DNA from: Trichomonas tenax
Taxonomy: Eukaryota > Parabasalia > Trichomonadida > Trichomonadidae
DNA length: 13,713 bases
Assembly (NCBI GenBank): GCA_023091735.1
Contig: JALKBU010001253.1
Span: 1-13,713, forward strand
Direction: 5' to 3'
Below the pieces are notes generated by a model. It was not told the DNA's origin and ran no database searches. It saw only the letters and a program-made list of their open reading frames with translations. The translations under genes were made by a program, and so were the position numbers. Of this stretch, positions 1 through 7,230 are shown in pieces (position 1 is the first letter of the stretch; the number at the start of each line of letters is the position of its first letter).

Positions 1-157
1 TGAATGTTTTTAATAAATTCCAAACACTAGTTTCAGGATTAGTTGAAGGTGCATCTGTTCCTAATACCTGTTTAATTATTACATCATCAACTTTAATTTC
101 ATTTGCGTTTATTGCTGTGTCTATTTCATTTAATTTTTCGGTTATTGTAAATAACCT
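1..157 (-). pseudogene. 5'-truncated coding fragment running off the left edge
   Basis: The minus strand is open from just after a TAA at 160-158 to the window edge and reads like protein: it starts RLFTITEKLNEIDTAINANE and ends with TNPETSVWNLLKTF. There is no ATG in the open part, so the true start is missing, lies across a frameshift upstream, or this is a decayed remnant. Codon content differs sharply from the stop-rich DNA beside it. I do not recognise a family with certainty. The heptad-like helix followed by a Trp-containing turn resembles the stalk region of fibre-like proteins carried by large DNA transposons (Maverick/Polinton type), which are abundant in trichomonads, but this is inference only. 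The rest of the gene lies outside the window. Confidence 0.5.
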
Positions 158-709
158 TTAAATCGAGATTACCGCAAATATAGCATCTGCATGATCTATA
201 TATCATTTTTACTCGTTAAAGAATGATTTTTATTAGATTTTCGAAAAACATTAAAAAGTGACAGCCATTGTTATAATTCATTGACTAAGTCACTTCGAGG
301 CAGTCAATCATCAGACTCCGGCAAGTAATGGTGTGACATCGCTGTTGAAATTTGATCCTAATTTCACGTTTTTACAATCTTTTTTACCAAAAATATCATC
401 AAAACTTTAAACCAAAATCTACATGCTACTCTAGTGTTACCACAAAGAAGCATACGAGCTAGATGTTATGTAATTCACTCATAAATTTCTGACTCTTTGC
501 ATCGTTATTATTTTAAGCTGAAAAAATACATATGTTATGAATCACACGCTGCAGCACAATACTAGAATGAGCATATTTTCACTAACAATCTACCAAGCAT
601 AATTTTTAATATTATTCTAAAATAAATATTAGATTTTTTACGAAATATTTAGTATGAATTATCATGAATTCATTATTTATGACTATACATCGCACTATTT
701 ACATCTTGC

Positions 710-757
710 CAAATATTTTGTTTACATGCGGTTTACTTGTCAAATATTTGGTTTACA
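710..757. repeat. imperfect direct repeat, 31-bp period
   Basis: CAAATATTTTGTTTACA at 710-726 recurs at 741-757 with one mismatch (CAAATATTTGGTTTACA). The second copy overlaps TTTACTTGTCA at 732-742, a motif that also occurs in other non-coding parts of the window. Confidence 0.5.
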
Positions 758-987
758 ACAACCGAAACATATCGTGCTTTTGGACATCTTTGATGTGAAA
801 AAATATTTTTGCTTCAAAGCAACAAATTTATCATATATTTTATATGTTACAAAGAAATATGTTGAAATTTTGGTGAAAAAACGAAAAAGAAAGTACAAAA
901 TTTTCAAATATTCGTTAAAACGGAATTCCTGTCCAGCAGAACGTCATTGTTTTTAGTGTCGAATCTTTTAAAACAATAAAAATCATA

Positions 988-1002
988 TCATTTCACATAA
1001 TT
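988..1002 (+). promoter_or_regulatory. Inr-like core promoter of the nuclease-like gene
   Basis: TCATTTCACATAA begins at 988, with the candidate +1 A at 990, 13 bases before the ATG. It fits the trichomonad initiator core TCA(Py)(T/A) and most of the longer TCAYWWYTCATTA form. Short leaders of this size are normal in trichomonads. No other in-frame ATG lies between the upstream stop at 916-918 and 1003, so it supports the chosen start. Confidence 0.5.
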
Positions 1003-1974
1003 ATGTTTTTCATTCTTCCTTTTCTTGCTCAACAACTAAATCACGAACTTATGGCAACGATCGGTGAAATCGTCTTCAGAAAGATGGAGCCTGAGTACAG
1101 AACGAAATTGACGCGTTTATTCATGGAATCCGGCGAAGATAAAGATTTAATTCAGAATCCAATGAAAGTTTCGACATGGATGCTCGATGTAGTAAATCCT
1201 CCTTACAACATGAAGTCATTCGACCACTGGCATTTCACAAATACTCCGTATTTAGTGCCAGAACATCGCGATTATCCTCGTCACGAGAATGTGGACGATC
1301 TTGCTAATACAGTCAATCATACAATGAAGCATTTGGTCGAAATGACTGCTCCAAGACCATGGCCGATTACAATGTTTATTAAAATTATTTTTGGTCTGAT
1401 TCCTGACTTATACACACCTCTACACACATCAGAGCTGTTCAATAATCAGTTCCCTGATGGCGACGATAACGGAAAACTTTTCCAAATTACATTCGACCAC
1501 AAAAATACAACATTATTTGATTTCATCGAAAGTGGATGCAATTTATCATCAAAGTCCGAAATATACTCTCCTGAGTTCTACAAAAGTGTTTCTGCACTCG
1601 CGGACCAGGTTCTGATTACAAATGGATTCAATTCTAACGCTATTTTCGGTCCGAACGCATCTTTTGTTATTGCTGCAGAAACTCGTCAATACACAATCAA
1701 AAATCTTTATACAAAAATACGTCCACACTATGTCATCTATTCCAACAGTTACATTAAAACTCAATGCCAAGAGCACACAAGAGAAATCATCAGCAGATCT
1801 GCACAATCGATTTACTACGTGCTAAACACATATCTTAAAAACTACGTCGTTCCTCCAAAGGCTCCTTCCGTGCTCTTTGGAAAGAATGAGATCGCTGCTT
1901 GGTCCTGCTTCTTGATCCTTCTCCCAGTTGCTTGCCTCATCATTTACAAAGTCCATTTCCCAAAGAAAACATAA
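1003..1974 (+). CDS. S1/P1 nuclease-family membrane protein, probably inactive
   Basis: This 323-residue protein belongs to the S1/P1 (class I) nuclease family: zinc enzymes of secretory compartments that cut single-stranded DNA and RNA. Family signs are His14 in the first helix, Asp62 (DVVN), the WHF signature at 76-78, Asp135 and the PLH at 139-141, then PDGDDNGKLF at 151-160. Residues 1-9 are a short hydrophobic signal sequence. A C-terminal membrane segment (about 297-315) with a basic tail (HFPKKT) anchors it, so the domain would face the lumen or outside. Several zinc ligands appear lost: no Trp after the signal sequence, Gly131 where the HxxGD histidine should be, and Phe172 and Glu176 in place of the His and Asp of NLHxxWD. 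The frame is intact. Family assignment is firm; loss of activity is inferred. Confidence 0.85.
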   Translation: MFFILPFLAQQLNHELMATIGEIVFRKMEPEYRTKLTRLFMESGEDKDLIQNPMKVSTWMLDVVNPPYNMKSFDHWHFTNTPYLVPEHRDYPRHENVDDLANTVNHTMKHLVEMTAPRPWPITMFIKIIFGLIPDLYTPLHTSELFNNQFPDGDDNGKLFQITFDHKNTTLFDFIESGCNLSSKSEIYSPEFYKSVSALADQVLITNGFNSNAIFGPNASFVIAAETRQYTIKNLYTKIRPHYVIYSNSYIKTQCQEHTREIISRSAQSIYYVLNTYLKNYVVPPKAPSVLFGKNEIAAWSCFLILLPVACLIIYKVHFPKKT

Positions 1975-2303
1975 TTAATTTTTCATAATTGATGAAAAAA
2001 ATCATTTATTGATGAATAGTTTAAATAGTATCTTTTTCTTTTGTTGCCTATTTTATTTACTTCCTCATCCAATTTATTAATCCCTGTTCATTCATATTTG
2101 GTGAAGAAATTTTGAATGATTGATCGAAAAATAATGTTTTTGATTTAAAAAAAAATGAACGTTTTGATTCATTTTTGATGAGGAAAGTTTGAATGATGAA
2201 TCGAATCAAAAGATCGGCAGTTTTTTTTGATTGATGTTTGAAATGAATGAAAATTATCTTTAGGTGAAACAATAAACAAAACATTCTATTGGAAATAGAT
2301 GAT
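1975..2303. other. intergenic region between convergent genes
   Basis: This is the shared 3' region of the nuclease-like and PQ-loop genes. It is A/T-rich and contains an imperfect direct repeat with the core TTTGAATGAT at 2111-2120 and 2188-2197 (77-bp period), each preceded by a GA-rich run. An overlapping minus frame here is a shadow. No RNA gene is visible. Confidence 0.6.
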
Positions 2304-3236
2304 TTAAAACGCAACATCAGCGTTCGCAAGTGGCGTTGTCGTGTCAGAGTATTTTTCTTTTGAAATTCTAGCCTTAGAACGGTGAAGAGAACGACACTTG
2401 TAGAAGATACACAACCCAAGTAACAAAACTTGCTGGGCAGAAGCAACAAGCATACACAAGAAAGTTGACCAGTGTTCTTTCTGTCCAAAAGCCATCACAA
2501 GTGAGCTAATGATGCCTCCTGGAGCTTGAAGAGCCAGCATAGTGATGGAAAGAGACCCTTCTCCCTTCAGCCTGCACGTGGTGATGAATTGAGGCAAGTA
2601 ATGCGTTACTGAAAACGCAATTGCGGAAGTTCCAATAACTTTTCCTATAGACTGAATACTAGAAGAATGATAACCTTTGAAGTATCCCGTAACTAAAAAT
2701 ATGACTGAAATAACACCAATACTCAAATAATATATCAAAACAAATGAAACAATCATAATAAAGCTTATTCTGTTTGTAGTTGTGTTACTGTTCTTCCTTT
2801 CTGCTTTATCGAAGAGTTGTATCAGCAAATGATAAACAGGAAGATAAAATATGAAAATTACGAAGTAATTGAGGAAAGACAAGAACCTCTGCCATGCATA
2901 TCCAAGTGGAACCTGTACCAATCCTATGAAATCAGCATTATGCAAAAATAAATAATTACAAATTACGAAAACATGCTGCATTGCCGATAAAAGGCCGAAC
3001 AAGTTCGCAATTCCATGACTTGTCCTCCTTCTTACCACTTTTATCACCTGAGGAAGCATAGAAACAATTGCACCAATAATAATAACTGATTGAATGATTA
3101 CTGTCATGATTTTCACTTTGTGGTAACACATGCTGTAGTCTATGAAACCGCTCCATGATCCTTCGTAACCTATAAAGTCATCCATCAGCGAAACACAAAA
3201 AAAATAATTACAAAAAAGTTCTTTCTTCCAAATCAT
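2304..3236 (-). CDS. PQ-loop repeat seven-helix membrane protein
   Basis: The 310-residue product is a PQ-loop (MtN3-like) transporter-type protein; family members carry amino acids or other small solutes across lysosomal or other endomembranes. Both diagnostic repeats are present: SMLPQVIKVVRRRTSHGIAN (Pro62-Gln63) and HYLPQFITTCRLKGEGSLSI (Pro215-Gln216). Each is followed by the usual polar, Ser-containing loop. About seven hydrophobic helices are visible between residues 43 and 278, followed by a basic, hydrophilic C-tail. The start is uncertain. Met1 at 3236 has an Inr-like TCAT ending only two bases before it, while Met18 (at 3185, MDDFIGYEG) gives a more natural N-terminus. The stop TAA is followed by A, forming the trichomonad TAAA poly(A) signal. 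The substrate cannot be told from sequence. Confidence 0.85.
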   Translation of the reverse strand: MIWKKELFCNYFFCVSLMDDFIGYEGSWSGFIDYSMCYHKVKIMTVIIQSVIIIGAIVSMLPQVIKVVRRRTSHGIANLFGLLSAMQHVFVICNYLFLHNADFIGLVQVPLGYAWQRFLSFLNYFVIFIFYLPVYHLLIQLFDKAERKNSNTTTNRISFIMIVSFVLIYYLSIGVISVIFLVTGYFKGYHSSSIQSIGKVIGTSAIAFSVTHYLPQFITTCRLKGEGSLSITMLALQAPGGIISSLVMAFGQKEHWSTFLCMLVASAQQVLLLGLCIFYKCRSLHRSKARISKEKYSDTTTPLANADVAF

Positions 3237-3257
3237 ATGATGTTTAACACATGTATA

Positions 3258-3593
3258 TCAATATTTTGGAATTTTATAATTATCTGATAATGTCCGTAAC
3301 AAAAATGTGAATCCGACATGTAAATTTTGAATTTTGACATATTTTGCCACCGTTTCCCCTGTTATTTTACGAATTGCTCCGCAACCGATGACGATCAATG
3401 GCATAGCGTAGCGGAGCCATTGAATTGTCATCAGTTGCTCCGATTTTATGCCAAAAAAGTTGTTGCGAAGGCAACCGCTAATTCTCCAGGCCATTCTCTG
3501 CGGCACATTCACAGTTGTATCTCTCAATAGCTCGGCGCTTTGCAAGCGCCTCGGTCTTACACCCGCTCTTCCAGTATTTCCGTACAAAAGCAT
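3258..3593 (-). other. open frame inside the inverted-repeat element
   Basis: A 111-codon frame starting with ATG at 3593 reads MLLYGNTGRAGVRPRRLQSA at its N-terminus and passes through the hairpins of the repeat element, ending outside its left arm. I recognise no domain. Its Arg-rich, GC-richer composition is unlike the surrounding genes. The plus strand is also open over part of the same DNA (3448-3804). Because the frame depends on palindromic DNA, I think it is a by-product of the element rather than a cellular gene, but it may be a repeated hypothetical protein in this genome. Confidence 0.25.
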
Positions 3594-3726
3594 TAAAAAG
3601 ATCCATGTTACAAAAGGAAAGAAAATGCATCGCGCGAGTCAAACGCTCAATCCACTAGAATGGTTTTTCCGCCCCTTATTATTTTTAATTTTTCCACTTT
3701 ACATGTCAGATTCGCAATTTTGTTAC
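3296..3726. mobile_element. MITE-like element with about 29-bp terminal inverted repeats
   Basis: Bases 3296-3324 start GTAACAAAAATGTGAATCCG. The reverse complement of 3698-3726 starts GTAACAAAATTGCGAATCTG and also ends in ACATGTAAA; the arms differ at only three or four of 29 positions. Outside the arms, GATAATG (3286-3292) is mirrored by CATTATC (3735-3741), so the real ends may lie there with a small gap. The interior is GC-richer than flanking DNA and packed with hairpins. It encodes no recognisable transposase, which fits a non-autonomous element of roughly 430-456 bp. It sits about 50 bp upstream of the PQ-loop start. I found no clear target duplication. Confidence 0.6.
3387..3432. repeat. 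long stem-loop inside the element
   Basis: GATGACGATCAATGGC (3387-3402) can pair with GCCATTGAATTGTCATC (3416-3432) with one or two interruptions, around a 13-base loop. GCTCCGC (3376-3382) and GCGGAGC (3411-3417) offer an alternative pairing. Two further perfect hairpins follow: GTTGC/GCAAC at 3462-3475 and GGCGCTT/AAGCGCC at 3534-3550. Confidence 0.6.
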
Positions 3727-3804
3727 TTTCCCCACATTATCTTCATCGTTGAAAAACTCAATAATGAAAGATATTTGAAGCATTTTCATTATGCATTCAT
3801 ATAG

Positions 3805-4487
3805 TACTTGTGTTATATTATGTATTTTTATCATTTATGAAGATGAGCTCTTTTTGTAAAGAGAAATTCCAGATCTCAAAACTCACCGAGGAAATTGGAC
3901 CACAAAAACTTTGAAATACTGCACAGACATATACCACAATACTCAAAAATGAATTTGTTATAGAAATTTTTTCGACAAATTGAATAGATATGTTGGAAAA
4001 GAAATGAAAATGAGTAATTTAATTAACCTTATTATTGGAACAAAAGATTCTTTTTGGAAAGTACGATCAGAATCAATACCATGACTTGATATCATAGCAA
4101 TTATATAGCAGAATACCGGTATATTATTTACACTTCAGAGAATATTCTATATTCCATATTAATCGATAGCTATTAATGATTTTTCATCAACATGATTTTC
4201 AATTATCTCGGTAAATTAACTTGCTTAAAATAACAACTATAGAGATTTGAACACAAGATACCATTATATAATTTAAATATGCTACTTTATGGAGTATATT
4301 AATATGTAGAAAGAAATTCTATTTGAAAAGTTTATATTGATGTTGATCGACTTTAAGATCAAAGTGATTGAAATTCTTTAAAAATTGATGAAAATGAAAA
4401 CATATAGTCTAATAGTGATGCAGCAAATAAATTTGAGATAATATTTGACAAAAAACCTTTCGTTTTAGAAAAGCATTCTAAAATCCG
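3805..4487. other. gene-free AT-rich stretch upstream of the CDC50 gene
   Basis: I see no open frame with protein-like composition, no RNA gene and no strong repeat. The stretch is uniformly A/T-rich. It should contain the promoter of the CDC50-like gene at its right end, where the best Inr-like element lies inside the annotated start itself. Confidence 0.6.
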
Positions 4488-5486
4488 ATGTCACTTTTTG
4501 AATTATCGTCAAAAATTTTCAAGATGGAATCTCCAAAAAAGTCGCAAAGTCTTGAGGATATTCCCCAAGTAACATCGAACACTGTCTTCTCGCAGCAGAG
4601 AATTGTCGCGTGGAGACCTTTGTTTACGCCTATCTGCACCTCCGTCTTACTTTTTGTTTTGGGCGGAGTGATGATTATATTAGGATCGCTTTTATTCGTA
4701 TACTTAGGAAACCTTCCTTTCTACGACATCAGGTATGACGATAAATGCCTCCAAAATTCGACTTGTGGAATTCAAATAGCGATTCCAGAAGATTTAAGTG
4801 GAAACATTTACATGCATTACAAACTGACGAACTTTTACCAAAACCACCGTAGATACCTTTTCTCACGTAATGATAAACAATTGCGCGGTGATTACGTTAA
4901 ATACTCTGATTTGGAAGATTGTGGCGATTATAGATCAATAAATGGATCAGATGACCCTGAAAACTTGATTCTTCCATCAGGAGCCGTCGCATTCTCGCTA
5001 TTTAACGATACTTTTACATGGGAAGACAAAAATGTCGCTAATTTCACTGATGCAGGTATCTCGTGGCGCTCAGATCGTGACAAACTCTTCAAAAGACTCA
5101 ATCCTGATTACACAGAAGGTTATAAATGGTTAATCGAGAAAAATGAGTCATTTCCGAATGGCCAAAGGAATGAACACTTCATTATTTGGATGAGAACAGC
5201 AGCTTTACCAACATTTTACAAAACATACTCGAAATGCATAAGTTGCATTATTCCTGCAGGCGATTACAATATAACTATACAGAACAATTATCCTGTATCT
5301 GCATTTAAAGGTGAGAAGCACCTTATTATATCAAAAATCTCTTCAATGGGAGGAAAGAATACTTTTATTGGTCTTTCTTATATCATTGTTGGAGCCATCA
5401 TCTTCTTGTTCGGAATTATCATCATGATCTCTCAGATTTACTTCCCGAGAGTTCTTGGTGATACTTCGATCCTCAGGAAACTATAG
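4488..5486 (+). CDS. CDC50/LEM3 family flippase beta subunit
   Basis: This 332-residue protein is a CDC50/LEM3-type subunit, the partner that P4-ATPase lipid flippases need for folding, ER exit and activity. The family pattern is clear: QRIVAWRPLFTP before the first membrane helix (about 50-73), LTNFYQNHRRYLFSRNDKQL at 113-132, PSGAVAFSLFNDTF at 163-176, NEHFIIWMRTAALPTFYK at 228-245, NNYPVSAFKGEK at 266-277 and a second helix (about 293-317). The large loop is lumenal, with possible N-glycosylation sites (NST, NGS, NDT, NFT, NES, NIT) and five cysteines, including a Cys87/Cys93 pair. Length is normal for the family. The start may be Met1 or Met13 (4524): an Inr-like TCACTT lies at 4491, within the first codons. 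The partner ATPase is not in the window. Confidence 0.93.
   Translation: MSLFELSSKIFKMESPKKSQSLEDIPQVTSNTVFSQQRIVAWRPLFTPICTSVLLFVLGGVMIILGSLLFVYLGNLPFYDIRYDDKCLQNSTCGIQIAIPEDLSGNIYMHYKLTNFYQNHRRYLFSRNDKQLRGDYVKYSDLEDCGDYRSINGSDDPENLILPSGAVAFSLFNDTFTWEDKNVANFTDAGISWRSDRDKLFKRLNPDYTEGYKWLIEKNESFPNGQRNEHFIIWMRTAALPTFYKTYSKCISCIIPAGDYNITIQNNYPVSAFKGEKHLIISKISSMGGKNTFIGLSYIIVGAIIFLFGIIIMISQIYFPRVLGDTSILRKL
4491..4523 (+). promoter_or_regulatory. Inr-like element overlapping the first CDC50 codons
   Basis: TCACTT at 4491-4496 matches the trichomonad initiator TCA(Py)(T/A), with +1 at 4493. If used, it removes the ATG at 4488 from the message and makes the ATG at 4524 (Met13, MESPKK) the true start, with a 31-base leader. 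Confidence 0.3.
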
Positions 5487-5974
5487 ATATATGTTTATAT
5501 TGTTTTAAAAATATGTGTAAATAATACTATCAGCATACTAACTATGCTTCGAATAATATCAAAAAAAAAAAAAAATAAAATATTAGCAAAATATATCATT
5601 CAAAGAGCGGTAACATAATCTCATTGATGCAATCATTAGAATGTTCAAATACTATTTATTAATGGAAAATAAATATCAAAAAAATGGTTTATTTCAAAAC
5701 CTCGATTCTAAACTATACTCAAAATATGCAGCATCCAATTTAATCGAATCTCCACAAATTTATATGCATTATCGTAGATATAATTATGAAAAAAAGTATA
5801 TCGAAGTCATATTAAAAAAAGCATATCAGAGATCACAAACATCACGTATATAATTAGCAAATATTTCATTTATTCCGCATGTTTTCCTTCAAAGAAAATA
5901 TCAACAATAATTTTTACTCTAATTTTCCCTTAATTGCAACATAAATAGTTTAGCAGTACTCTACATGAACAATA
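5487..5974. other. intergenic region between convergent genes
   Basis: This is the shared 3' region of the CDC50 and kelch genes. It holds an uninterrupted run of 15 A at 5561-5575. A 70-codon open frame at 5641-5853 is Lys/Tyr/Asn-rich with no recognisable domain and is probably chance. A TTTTAAAA stretch about 25 bases after the CDC50 stop could serve as the TAAA poly(A) signal. Confidence 0.55.
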
Positions 5975-7048
5975 CTACATTCTCATCCTTATCATCTGGA
6001 GCATATCATCCTGATTATTAATAAACGTGATTGGATACAAAATTTTAAGCTTGAAAATTGGTGGAGGAGATATTCCAGCCAATCCCAAGAATCTGTAAAC
6101 AGCCTTTTCGTTTTCTCTGTAAACCAAACTGATTTCAAGTGCTCTTGGAATCTTGAAGAGGCCAGATTCTGTTACCTTTCCATCTGTTATTGATGCTGTC
6201 TCTCCATCTGGAGCAACATAAAACATAAACCATGTTTTTCTTGTGAGATGGAGTGCGTAAATGAAACAGTAAGGATCATCTGCTCTTCCGCCATACTGGA
6301 GAATAACAGGACCAACGGCAACAGCTGAAGAGTTAATGATTTGTGAATTAACTTCCAAACCTGTTGCTTGGTTGATTGTCATCTTATTTGTCTCTGTATC
6401 GAACACGATATAGCCTCCGTTCTTTACTTTTGATCCTCCTACAATATAAATCTTGTTTCCAATAGGACAGAACGGAAAACCAGTTCTGCCGGTTATATCC
6501 ATAGGTATCATATGCCATTTCAACCTTTCGAAATCCAAAATGTAAAGTTCTGAAGGCCAATCTTGATTAAAACCACCCCATAGGTATAAATGGCTTTCTT
6601 TGGCGTAAAAAAGCTGTACTGTTCTCGGTGTTGGCAATGTTCCTGTGCACTTTGGTCTGCTGCACACGAATGTTTCTAGATCGATAATATGGAAGTATGA
6701 GTAATAAGTATTATTGTTAAATCCTCCGAAAAGGAGAATATAATGCGAAAATATTGTCGCTTTTGTTCCAGATCTTGGCGAAACTTCTTCTCCAGAAACA
6801 GGAATTCTCGCCCAGCGCTGCAAATTGAAATCGAATCCCCAAACGTTGAGAGCGTTTTGTTCGACGTCAATTACATATCCTATGTACAATCTTTCACTCG
6901 ATTTGTCGTAAGTTGACCAGTAAGAAGTCCTTTCGACCAGGCTTTCACCACACGGCGTCATTATCGACCATACACTCTGGAATCCCGGTTTTGGTAATCT
7001 CGAGTTATGAACAACAGTAGATCCGCTAACAGGTATGTAAACGTCCAA
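5975..7048 (-). CDS. kelch-repeat protein, 5' end disrupted by an in-frame stop
   Basis: This frame encodes a kelch-type beta-propeller, a protein-interaction fold. Repeats are recognisable by Gly-Gly pairs and following aromatic strands: LYIGYVIDVEQNALNVWGFD (54-73), LLFGGFNNNTYYSYFHIIDL (105-124), LYLWGGFNQDWPSELYILDF (154-173), IYIVGGSKVKNGGYIVFDTE (200-219) and ILQYGGRADDPYCFIYALHL (249-268), with a further blade at the C-terminus. The frame begins directly after a TAA at 7051-7049 and its first codon is TTG; the first ATG is Met30 (6961), inside the conserved-looking start of the domain. The preceding 27 codons (7132-7052) are in the same frame and look like the missing N-terminus. So the gene is either a recent pseudogene, carries a sequencing error, or starts at 6961. 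There are no other breaks. The downstream partner of the propeller is unknown. Confidence 0.75.
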   Translation of the reverse strand: MDVYIPVSGSTVVHNSRLPKPGFQSVWSIMTPCGESLVERTSYWSTYDKSSERLYIGYVIDVEQNALNVWGFDFNLQRWARIPVSGEEVSPRSGTKATIFSHYILLFGGFNNNTYYSYFHIIDLETFVCSRPKCTGTLPTPRTVQLFYAKESHLYLWGGFNQDWPSELYILDFERLKWHMIPMDITGRTGFPFCPIGNKIYIVGGSKVKNGGYIVFDTETNKMTINQATGLEVNSQIINSSAVAVGPVILQYGGRADDPYCFIYALHLTRKTWFMFYVAPDGETASITDGKVTESGLFKIPRALEISLVYRENEKAVYRFLGLAGISPPPIFKLKILYPITFINNQDDMLQMIRMRM

Positions 7049-7132
7049 TTAGCTTTTTAATTTAATCTCATTTTTGAAATCTAAATTTCGCTTGAAAAAC
7101 AAGCTCAAATAATGCATTATCTCCATGTCCAT
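7049..7132 (-). pseudogene. N-terminal piece of the kelch gene, ending in TAA
   Basis: An ATG at 7132 opens 27 codons (MDMEIMHYLSLFFKRNLDFK, then NEIKLKS) that stop at TAA 7051-7049, and the next codon continues into the kelch protein in the same frame. The helix-like, hydrophobic/basic piece fits the start of trichomonad kelch proteins. The frame is also open, without an ATG, for about 26 further codons upstream. An Inr-like TCATTTT (minus, 7170-7164) lies about 36 bases ahead of the ATG. It could alternatively be read as a short upstream ORF. Confidence 0.5.
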
Positions 7133-7230
7133 ATTGCTGTAAACTCTAACCTTCTTCTTATCTAAAATGAGCACATTTTGATGTTCCAAACTGATATTGA
7201 GTAAATCAATATTTTAAGATGAATGTTTAT

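Larger units (their letters stand above)
158..1002. other. gene-free AT-rich stretch
   Basis: I see no convincing gene here. A 100-codon open frame at 654-956 has low-complexity Tyr/Phe/Lys-rich composition and no recognisable domain, so I treat it as chance. A 7-bp inverted pair AAGTGAC / GTCACTT lies around 255-295, and a 17-bp direct repeat around 710-757 is listed separately. The last 15 bases form the likely promoter of the nuclease-like gene. Confidence 0.6.

Noticed and set aside
654..956. 100-codon plus-strand open frame
   Set aside because: Tyr/Phe/Lys-rich composition typical of chance frames in AT-rich DNA, no domain, and it runs through a local direct repeat.
2057..2488. 143-codon minus-strand open frame overlapping the 3' end of the PQ-loop gene
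   Set aside because: A shadow of the PQ-loop gene in another frame, extended through A/T-rich 3' DNA.
3520..3565. tRNA-like anticodon arm (GGCGC stem with a seven-base TTTGCAA loop, or TTGCAAA on the minus strand, preceded by TAGCTC)
   Set aside because: No acceptor stem, D-loop or GGTTCGAATCC-type T arm fits on either strand. It is better explained as one hairpin of the inverted-repeat element.
3448..3804. 118-codon plus-strand open frame
   Set aside because: Lies mostly inside the inverted-repeat element and opposite another open frame; no domain and no support beyond length.
5641..5853. 70-codon plus-strand open frame
   Set aside because: Low-complexity Lys/Asn/Tyr composition, no promoter-like element or domain, in the 3' region of two convergent genes.
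7022..7060. Intron that would remove the in-frame TAA of the kelch gene
   Set aside because: No GTATGT donor or ACTAACACACAG-type acceptor on the minus strand around the stop. GTATGT at 7033 is on the plus strand, opposite to the gene.
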